A stretch of 11,306 bases of DNA, taken from assembly GCA_017613995.1 (NCBI GenBank), contig JAGACT010000183.1, forward strand, positions 1-11,306. The letters are read 5' to 3'. The stretch is from Eubacteriaceae bacterium (GTDB taxonomy: Bacteria > Bacillota > Clostridia > Eubacteriales > Anaerofustaceae). A model generated the notes under the pieces. The model saw only the letters and a program-made list of their open reading frames with translations. It made no database searches and had not been told where the DNA came from. Position 1 is the stretch's first letter. Each line of letters opens with the position of its first letter. Below, in pieces: positions 1-5,358 of this stretch. Position numbers and translations under genes: made by a program.

Positions 1-1514
1 AATGTACCGTTAAGAGCATCAAACGCTTTGTTCCATCTGATGAAAGCTTCTCTGTAAGCCTCTACGTTCTCATTTATTGGCTCATACACTTCATTCACAT
101 GTACACATTTTTCTGCTGCATCAATACAATCACCAAAAACTCCGACTCCTACACCCGCGTACATTGCAGCACCGAGGGCACCGGCTTCAGGGCTTTCACA
201 GAGTTCTATCCTGCGGTTCATTATATCAGCAAACATCTGGCACCACATTCTGCTTTTGGTAACTCCGCCGGACAGCCGGACAGCACGGACAGGTTTTGCG
301 AATGCTTCCTGCATAAGAAGAATATCGTACATTTCGAAACAAATGCCCTCAAGGACTGCGTGTGCCAGATCAGCTTTTTCTGTTCCGAGAGTTATCCCGA
401 GGAAAGTGCCCCTCATTGCATCATTTACCTTGCGCCCATGAGACCCCTGCAGACATGTCAGTGCAGTTACACCATTGGATCCGGGTACGGACTTTTCGGC
501 TATCTCTGTCATAAGACTGTAAGGATCTACACCCATCAGGCTGCTTGTGGCGACCTCAAGTGGACAAAGCTTGTCCCTGAACCAGCGAAATGCGGATGCA
601 GCAGTGTGCGAAAATGCTTCAAGCTGCCAGTTGCCCATACCCTGATTGCCCTTGACCAGGATCGTTTTGTTGGGATCGCGGATCGGCCGATCAACAACGA
701 CATAACTTCCTCCGAAAGTACCGACTACCATCGTAGCAACGTCGTCAGTGGTGCCTCCAACTCCGTAGGATGAGCAGTTTACATCCTGCGCCCCGACACA
801 GATCCTGCATCCCACCGGCAAACCTGTCTTTTCAGAGACTTCAGGAGTGATCTTACCGACTATCTTTCCGGGTTCGGTGACTATTTCCGGCAGTTCGATA
901 TTCTCACATCCGTATGCCTTTCTGAGCACCTCGCTCCATTCGTTTTTATCTACGTCGAGCATGGAAATGCGGTGTGTGGACGCGATATCGCAGGGATACC
1001 CTTCTGCCCCGAGCTGATGCAGGAAATAATCCTGGTTGGTTGCGATCCTCTTGACTTTCTTCCATGTTTCAGGTTCGTTTTTCTGAAGCCAAACGAGGAC
1101 ACCGGTGTTGAATCCGCCAACACATGAGCCCTCTATCGCATAATGATCATCATCGGATATTCTTTTATGTATATCATCATGAACTTCTATATTGCGCAGA
1201 TCCTGCCACCCTATCATGCGGTTGCGGGCCACGTTTCCGTTTTCATCAAGCAGGATCATAGCGGCTCCCTGGGAAGACAGACTGACTGCCAGAATGTCTT
1301 CGGGATCGACATTTGCATTATCAACTGCTTTTTTACACACACTGAAAAAAGCATCAGAAATCTGAGCAATATCCTGCTCAACATATCCGGGCTTCGGGTA
1401 ATACGAAGGATATTCCTCATATGCAGAAGATATCAGATGACCTTCCGTGTCAAAAATACAAGCTTTTGTGCCGGTGGTTCCTTCATCTATTCCGATTAGG
1501 TATTGTGACATCAT
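1..1514 (-). CDS. FGGY-family carbohydrate/polyol kinase (3' end cut by window edge)
   Basis: This is an ATP-dependent cytoplasmic sugar or polyol kinase of the FGGY family (xylulokinase, glycerol kinase, ribulokinase and relatives). About 504 residues are visible and the family is usually near 500, so only the last few codons are lost off the left edge. The N-terminal phosphate-binding stretch GIDEGTTGTKACIFD is at residues 8-22. The probable catalytic base is Asp244 in GAQDVNCSSYG. The C-terminal half has the adenosine-side motif RLSGG near 413-417 and EAGALGAA near 443-450. The start is a tandem ATGATG (1514 and 1511) behind AAAAGGAG; the second ATG has the better spacing (7 bases). The gene follows the cytidylyltransferase stop by 20 bases, as the third gene of the operon. 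The sequence looks closest to the xylulokinase/AI-2 kinase side of the family. The substrate cannot be read from it; ribitol, xylitol, erythritol, glycerol or a ketose are all possible. Confidence 0.94.
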   Translation of the reverse strand, partial: MMSQYLIGIDEGTTGTKACIFDTEGHLISSAYEEYPSYYPKPGYVEQDIAQISDAFFSVCKKAVDNANVDPEDILAVSLSSQGAAMILLDENGNVARNRMIGWQDLRNIEVHDDIHKRISDDDHYAIEGSCVGGFNTGVLVWLQKNEPETWKKVKRIATNQDYFLHQLGAEGYPCDIASTHRISMLDVDKNEWSEVLRKAYGCENIELPEIVTEPGKIVGKITPEVSEKTGLPVGCRICVGAQDVNCSSYGVGGTTDDVATMVVGTFGGSYVVVDRPIRDPNKTILVKGNQGMGNWQLEAFSHTAASAFRWFRDKLCPLEVATSSLMGVDPYSLMTEIAEKSVPGSNGVTALTCLQGSHGRKVNDAMRGTFLGITLGTEKADLAHAVLEGICFEMYDILLMQEAFAKPVRAVRLSGGVTKSRMWCQMFADIMNRRIELCESPEAGALGAAMYAGVGVGVFGDCIDAAEKCVHVNEVYEPINENVEAYREAFIRWNKAFDALNGT

Positions 1515-1534
1515 TTGACTCCTTTTGTATTGTA

Positions 1535-2248
1535 TTATCTTTTACTGTTTTCGACTATCAGGAAGGCTTCCATCAAAACAATGTCTTCCGGAGTAGTTAC
1601 CTTCATGTTAGTCGCTGAATCCGTTGTAAAATAGATCCGTTTGCCGTAATCACAGTAGAGCGTATTAGTGAATACATTGCCCGTTATCCCTTTACCGTCA
1701 GCAAATGCTTTGTCATATAGTTCGGAGCATTCTCCGAAACGAAATGCGTAAGGAACGGTGCAAAGCATAAGTTTGTCCCGGTCTATCTGCTCTGTAGCAG
1801 TCCTGCGGTCATCCGTAAAGTATACCGAATACAAAATCGGTCTTGCGGTACATCCATTTCCATTCTCAATAGCTGATTCTATACATCCGGTCATAATATC
1901 TGCATTTGCCAATGGATATGATGACATATGGATCATTACTATGTCATTGTCGGAAAGCACGTCTTTCAGATTATTGAGACCGTTCCGGGTTGATTCCTGA
2001 CAGGTGCTTCCACCCGGAATTATCCATCTGACTTTACCGTATCCGTACCTGCGAACTATTTCCTCCATCTCTGGAATATAATTCTCGACGCATACTATCT
2101 CAACAGCATCTATCATGGGATGATTCTCCATGATTTCAAGAGGATAACTAACGACAGGTTTTCCATTCACTTCAAGAAACTGTTTTGGAACATCCGCTCC
2201 CATGCGTTTCCCTATTCCACCTGCCAGCAGTATTCCAACGATCATCAT
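1535..2248 (-). CDS. IspD/TarI-like nucleotidyl (cytidylyl) transferase, divergent active site
   Basis: The 237-residue length fits the IspD/TarI family, which transfers CMP from CTP to methylerythritol 4-phosphate (IspD) or ribitol 5-phosphate (TarI). The N-terminal nucleotide loop LLAGGIGKRMG is at residues 7-17 with PKQF at 21-24. GGSTCQESTRNGL at 79-91 matches the family's GG..RQ.SV.NGL segment. The C-terminal KVTTPEDI is at 216-223. The usual HDAARP metal/substrate motif is HMSSYP (107-112), so the Asp and Arg are missing. The usual QTP is TVP (164-166). The second position in the operon, between a GlpF-type channel and an FGGY kinase, argues for a polyol phosphate rather than an isoprenoid substrate. 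Its ATG overlaps the channel stop (ATGA), implying translational coupling; a second ATG follows at 2245. The family fold is fairly sure. Whether it is catalytic, and on what, is open. Confidence 0.83.
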   Translation of the reverse strand: MMIVGILLAGGIGKRMGADVPKQFLEVNGKPVVSYPLEIMENHPMIDAVEIVCVENYIPEMEEIVRRYGYGKVRWIIPGGSTCQESTRNGLNNLKDVLSDNDIVMIHMSSYPLANADIMTGCIESAIENGNGCTARPILYSVYFTDDRRTATEQIDRDKLMLCTVPYAFRFGECSELYDKAFADGKGITGNVFTNTLYCDYGKRIYFTTDSATNMKVTTPEDIVLMEAFLIVENSKR

Positions 2249-3018
2249 TTGACCTCACTCTGATCCGGAAGCAGCCTGACTATCACCTTAAAATGGAATA
2301 ATCCTCCTAGAATGCCGCCAAGAACCGGAGCAATAATATACATCAGCCACTGACCATTGCCCAAAATACATGAAACATCATACCCTTTTATCAGACCGTA
2401 TATAAAACCAATAATTCTAGGTCCTAAATCCCGGGCAGGATTGATACATGTCCCTGTAAATCCTCCTCCGAAAGCTATCAGCAGAGAGATCACTATTCCG
2501 ATGGCCCAGGGGAATCCGGCAGAAGTAGGTCTTCCAGGTATCCTTTCATCCAACATCACAAAGATTGCGAATGTAAGCATCGCAGTAAGAAAAACTTCAA
2601 GCCCGGCACCGGCAAACAAATGATCTGCAGGAGTATTGCAGAAGAAAAGGGCCGCAGGATTACCATTCGTTGAAAGAGCCCACTCTTCAAAAACACTTCC
2701 GTACATTATATAAAACGGAATAATACCTGCTCCCCATCCTAAAATCTGAGCGATCCAGTACGGTACTATCAGTTTCTTATTAAATCCTCCGAACAGTGCC
2801 CAGGCAACAGTCACCGCTGGATTAACATGAACTCCGCTTATCGGCGCAAATACTATTACTGTTACGGCAAATGCAAGGCCAAACCATATCGCGAACTCAT
2901 ACATGTTATTCAAATAACCTAAAACAGCGAACGGCACGACAAATCCAAGGCCCCAAAAACTAATGAACATAGATCCTACGAATTCCCCGAATATACTCTT
3001 CCAATTCTGCTTTAACAT
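2245..3018 (-). CDS. MIP-family channel, glycerol facilitator (GlpF) type
   Basis: This is an inner-membrane channel for passive uptake of glycerol or another small uncharged polyol. Counting from the start at 3018 (257 residues), both family half-helices are present: SGVHVNPAVT (61-70, NPA at 66-68) and CINPARDLGPR (191-201, NPA at 193-195). Hydrophobic stretches fit the six-helix fold. Asp197 and Arg201 after the second NPA, and a Pro at 231 in the last helix, are the residues that mark solute facilitators rather than water-selective aquaporins. The reading frame is open up to an ATG at 3057, but the ATG at 3018 has AGGAG 7 bases upstream and begins MLKQNW, so 3018 is preferred. It is the first gene of the operon, 45 bases below a strong promoter. 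The fold is certain; the solute is inferred. Confidence 0.95.
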   Translation of the reverse strand: MLKQNWKSIFGEFVGSMFISFWGLGFVVPFAVLGYLNNMYEFAIWFGLAFAVTVIVFAPISGVHVNPAVTVAWALFGGFNKKLIVPYWIAQILGWGAGIIPFYIMYGSVFEEWALSTNGNPAALFFCNTPADHLFAGAGLEVFLTAMLTFAIFVMLDERIPGRPTSAGFPWAIGIVISLLIAFGGGFTGTCINPARDLGPRIIGFIYGLIKGYDVSCILGNGQWLMYIIAPVLGGILGGLFHFKVIVRLLPDQSEVK

Positions 3019-3062
3019 AACTAAGCTCCTGATCAAATCTGATGACAATATAATCACATATT

Positions 3063-3098
3063 ATTTATATTTATATAATAAATGTGTTGATTTGTCAA
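3063..3098 (-). promoter_or_regulatory. Sigma-A promoter of the channel/cytidylyltransferase/kinase operon
   Basis: On the minus strand, TTGACA (3098-3093, a perfect -35) is followed after exactly 17 bases by TATAAA (3075-3070, five of six -10 bases). Transcription would start near 3063 and leave a leader of about 45 bases before the ATG at 3018. It is the only near-consensus promoter seen in the left half of the window. Confidence 0.75.
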
Positions 3099-3112
3099 CA
3101 TCTGCGTTGATT
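3085..3112. promoter_or_regulatory. Candidate operator cluster overlapping the -35 box
   Basis: There are three half-sites. TGTTGA (3085-3090) and TCAACA (3095-3100) form a perfect inverted repeat with a 4-base centre. GTTGATT at 3106-3112 repeats GTTGATT at 3086-3092 exactly 20 bases on, and pairs with TCAAC (3095-3099) as a second inverted repeat with a 6-base centre. The array covers the -35 hexamer, which suits a repressor that blocks RNA polymerase. No regulator gene is in view, so the protein family is unknown. Confidence 0.5.
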
Positions 3113-3144
3113 ATGGTGAAATACATGTATTGTGATAAAAATAT

Positions 3145-3161
3145 ATGATAATCGTTATCAT
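3145..3161. promoter_or_regulatory. Fur-like 7-1-7 palindrome upstream of the operon promoter
   Basis: ATGATAA-TCG-TTATCAT has perfect 7-base arms. Its core TGATAAT-C-GTTATCA differs from the Fur-type 7-1-7 pattern TGATAAT-N-ATTATCA at one base. It is centred about 55 bases upstream of the -35 box, which is far for simple repression. It may belong to a different regulator or bind an activator. The link to iron or another metal is only by motif likeness. Confidence 0.4.
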
Positions 3162-3451
3162 GGACGCAGATGAAAGAGTGAACACTTACAACTTGATCTG
3201 CGAAGGAGAGCTGATGACTAAGGAATAGTTTATGGAGATTCGGATATCCGCTGGATAAAAAAGGAGCCGACTCTTTAAGAGATGGCCCTATTTGTGTACT
3301 TAACTTTTGTTTCAAAGCACATTTTCTTTAATATGCAATGTTCTATAATCGTTAATCGAGAAGAGAACAGAAGACATATGTTATTATATGCTGCATGAAT
3401 AATTCTTTAATGCGATGAATTCATAAAATGAGTCATTCTTGACCGCGCTGA

Positions 3452-4363
3452 TCATTCCATAACTCCCGCAAGATGCAGGTAACGGTTCAGCACGCTTATG
3501 TGCATGCTCTCGTACTTCTCGCTCTTTTCACCGTCCAGGGCGAATTCCGCCATGGTGGGGTTCTCTATGTAGATGTCGCTGCTCTTGACGAAGATGATGT
3601 TGTCAGAAGCGTAAGTCTGGCTTATCATGGCGTCCAGTATGGCGTTGAACTCTCCGAAGGTCTTCGGGTAGCGTATCAGCAGCACTTCCAGCAGTCCGTC
3701 ACGGGTATTGACCATGGTATCCGGCAGCTTGAACACTCCCGCCACGGAGGTGGAGTTGCATATGGCGCCGAAGAAGAAGTCGTCGTCGTAGGTCCTGTTG
3801 TTTACGGTTATCTTCATGTGCACGGGCTTGAGGTTCGGAAGGTCCCTGACGCCGTTGAGGAAGTACGCTCCCCTGCCCAGAAGGTTCTTTGCGGCCTGGT
3901 CCGTGGAATAGGACACCGACGAGAAGGCCCCGAAGGCAGCCACGTACGTGAAAAACTGATCCTGGACCCTGCCGATATCGAAGGTCTTTACGTTGCCCCG
4001 GGCGATGTTTCTCGTGGCTGTCAGGATGTCCAGGGAAAGGGAGTGGGTCGCCGCGAAGTCGTTGGTGGAGCCGCAGGGTATGTACCCCACGTTTCTGATA
4101 AGACCTCCCCTGACGAGGCCGGTCACCGTCTCGTTGAGGGTGCCGTCGCCGCCGGTGCAGACCACCAGGTCGTAATCCTGGGCATACTGCATGGTGAATT
4201 CGGTGGCGTCACCGGGTTTCTGGGTCATCAGGGCAGTGCAGACATAGCCCTCCTGCTGGAAGATATCTATAACGTCCGCCAGCTTGGGGATAATGGCTTT
4301 CTGTCCGGAAACGGGGTTGACTATGAGCAGAGCTTTTTTTCTTAATCTGAATCCTTCGTCCAT
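3452..4363 (-). CDS. Diacylglycerol/lipid kinase of the YegS/Rv2252/BmrU family
   Basis: This is predicted to phosphorylate diacylglycerol or a related lipid with ATP at the cytoplasmic face of the membrane. In Gram-positives such enzymes (DgkB) return diacylglycerol to phospholipid synthesis. The 303-residue length is normal. The NPVSG segment is at 16-20, the nucleotide motif GGDGTLNE at 71-78, and GSTNDFA (usually GTxNDFA) at 98-104. The C-terminal beta domain carries RDG at 221-223 and LDGE at 276-279, the latter holding family-conserved acidic residues. There is no membrane segment, as expected for this soluble family. The start has GGGAG about 10 bases upstream. It stands apart from its neighbours by large gaps, so it is probably transcribed alone. 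It is unlikely to be NAD kinase or sphingosine kinase, given its length and motifs. The lipid substrate is not proven. Confidence 0.92.
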   Translation of the reverse strand: MDEGFRLRKKALLIVNPVSGQKAIIPKLADVIDIFQQEGYVCTALMTQKPGDATEFTMQYAQDYDLVVCTGGDGTLNETVTGLVRGGLIRNVGYIPCGSTNDFAATHSLSLDILTATRNIARGNVKTFDIGRVQDQFFTYVAAFGAFSSVSYSTDQAAKNLLGRGAYFLNGVRDLPNLKPVHMKITVNNRTYDDDFFFGAICNSTSVAGVFKLPDTMVNTRDGLLEVLLIRYPKTFGEFNAILDAMISQTYASDNIIFVKSSDIYIENPTMAEFALDGEKSEKYESMHISVLNRYLHLAGVME

Positions 4364-4643
4364 GATGATATTTCTCCCGTATCAATGGGTTTTTCGGTCG
4401 TGGACCTGCCTTTACGGCAATGAACGTCAAATTTTGAGCAATGCATTCTCCTTCGCCTATATTGTAACTTTTTTGCATGTTTCAGTATATATTTGAAGAC
4501 AGTATTTTATAAAAAATTAATGAAATACGTGCCCGAATTTTGAACGCAACAGATATCGATGCTCCCAAAAGCCGGAAACGGGATGAAATGGCGGAATAAA
4601 TGGGGCAAATATTGTATGAACGGTATTGTTTCTCTCACAATAA
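4364..4643. other. Intergenic region upstream of the lipid kinase
   Basis: No gene is supported here. On the minus strand, possible -10 boxes are TACAAT (4466-4461) and TATACT (4489-4484), neither with a good -35 partner. A small hairpin TGCC-GTAAA-GGCA lies at about 4408-4420 in what would be the lipid kinase leader. GAAGGAG followed by an ATG at 4446 opens a frame of about 34 codons out of phase with the kinase; its spacing is too tight to trust. TATTGT/ACAATA arms sit at 4624-4629 and 4637-4642. Confidence 0.4.
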
Positions 4644-4670
4644 AAGGCAGTGATCCGCTGTCACCGCCTT
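4644..4670 (-). terminator. Rho-independent terminator after the truncated nuclease gene
   Basis: The arms 4644-4653 and 4661-4670 form a 10-pair stem with a 7-base loop. On the minus strand the single irregular pair is a G-U wobble, so the RNA stem is continuous, and it is followed by TTATTGT. On the plus strand the same pair is an A-C mismatch. It lies 36 bases past the nuclease-domain stop. The U-tract is only moderate. Confidence 0.55.
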
Positions 4671-4705
4671 CTTCTTTATCAATGTGCTGCCGTTATACGG
4701 CCGTG

Positions 4706-5230
4706 TCACTCAACGATCACTTCGACATCCTTTCCGCTGAAGGCAACACCGTATTTCACTGTATCGGTGATGCCGAGAAATGTCATCTCAGCATCGTAAT
4801 TCCTTTCGTTGATCTGATCAAGCGCGGTTTCTGCCAGCGCTCTTAGATCTGTATTGGTGTTCTTCGGAGCTGATTTCAGTTCCATGATGATTCCCGGAAT
4901 GCCCGCTGAACGGGGAATCAGGGCGATATCAAACCGTCCGTTGCCTGCTTCGCGGTTTGAACGTATATGGTAGCGATTGTCCATAAGGGCACACAGCCCC
5001 AGGACAAGCCCGTGATAGAAGCTTTCCTCAGACGTATCGAAGCAACTCACTGACTGTGCAAGAAGCTTTGCAAGCTGCGCTTTCAGCTTCCCTGCATCAT
5101 CGGAGAACAGAGCCTCCTGGATAAAAACAGAGGACGCCTGTGTCAGCATACCGTTAAAATGATCCAGTATCTCCTTTTTATATACAAAGGAGATCTCTTT
5201 AAAAAGAAATATATCAGCAATACATGACAT
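4706..5230 (-). CDS. N-terminally truncated PD-(D/E)XK nuclease-domain protein (PDDEXK_9/DUF1703 remnant)
   Basis: The 174 residues match only the C-terminal domain of the large AAA-ATPase-like/PDDEXK_9 proteins, which run to about 500-600 residues and whose role is unclear. Homology begins almost at the start: FKEISFVYKKEIL (10-22) resembles the linker just after the ATPase part. FYHGLVLGLCALM (71-83) is a family signature. The nuclease core is intact, with GRFD (98-101, Asp101), MELK (116-119, Glu117 and Lys119) and ETALDQI (134-140). The DNA just upstream holds short A+T-rich repeats and then the radical SAM gene, with no trace of the ATPase in any frame. A deletion is therefore more likely than a frameshift. 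The start has no good ribosome binding site. It may be a decaying relic or a small stand-alone protein. Confidence 0.7.
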   Translation of the reverse strand: MSCIADIFLFKEISFVYKKEILDHFNGMLTQASSVFIQEALFSDDAGKLKAQLAKLLAQSVSCFDTSEESFYHGLVLGLCALMDNRYHIRSNREAGNGRFDIALIPRSAGIPGIIMELKSAPKNTNTDLRALAETALDQINERNYDAEMTFLGITDTVKYGVAFSGKDVEVIVE

Positions 5231-5240
5231 ATTTCTTTTT

Positions 5241-5273
5241 TATACTTCTTATTTATACTTCTTAATTACTTCT
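5241..5273. repeat. 13-bp A+T-rich direct repeat upstream of the truncated nuclease gene
   Basis: The unit TATACTTCTTATT (5241-5253) is repeated at 5254-5266 with one change and then partly again. On the minus strand this places two TATAAA boxes (5257-5252 and 5244-5239) 13 bases apart, just before the nuclease-domain ATG. They could act as -10 elements, though neither has a clear -35. It may instead be simple-sequence DNA left at a deletion junction. Confidence 0.45.
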
Positions 5274-5358
5274 GTACGAATCTGTTCCGACCGCTGCACT
5301 GACCGGTTTTCTTTTCTGATGCTGTGCATAAGCCACCGGAATAAATACGGGAAAAATT

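Larger units (their letters stand above)
3019..3451. other. A+T-rich intergenic region with short palindromes, no convincing gene
   Basis: This gap separates the lipid kinase from the polyol operon. Besides the promoter and operators listed separately, it has the heptamer ATCTGCG at 3100-3106 and 3196-3202 and its complement CGCAGAT at 3165-3171. The last two form an inverted repeat around an inner AGTG-AA-CACT (3177-3186). It also has CGGATATCCG (3241-3250), CTCTT-T-AAGAG (3271-3281) and ATGAATTCAT (3415-3424). Plus-strand AAGGAG signals near 3203 and 3261 lead only to very short frames. No clear terminator for the lipid kinase was found. Confidence 0.6.

Noticed and set aside
99..773. Plus-strand open frame of 224 codons
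   Set aside because: It is antisense to the FGGY kinase, whose minus-strand frame carries every family motif. The plus frame gives a Cys/His/Ser-rich sequence without domains.
3085..3100. FNR/CRP-type site
   Set aside because: TTGA and TCAA are separated by 4 bases here, whereas the FNR pattern TTGAT-N4-ATCAA needs 6 between those tetramers.
3061..3315. Minus-strand frame of 84 codons upstream of the channel
   Set aside because: It begins at TTG without a ribosome binding site, runs through the operon promoter and operators, and ends in low-complexity sequence.
3204..3400. Short plus-strand frames behind AAGGAG signals
   Set aside because: The first reads only Met-Thr-Lys-Glu before a stop. 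The next suitable ATG (3283) is about 15 bases from its signal and gives an unrecognised peptide of about 37 residues. A transposase relic was considered, but no frame gives a recognisable stretch.
3473..4345. Plus-strand open frame of 290 codons
   Set aside because: It lies fully opposite the lipid kinase with GGDGT and GSTNDFA. The translation is His/Val/Gly-rich, as expected for an antisense shadow of G+C-rich codons.
4559..4846. Plus-strand frame of 95 codons
   Set aside because: It crosses the terminator hairpin and the end of the nuclease-domain gene, with no start signal or family likeness.
5281..5358. Possible terminator after the radical SAM gene
   Set aside because: CCGGT and ACCGG arms are present, but they are far apart with no U-tract on the minus strand.
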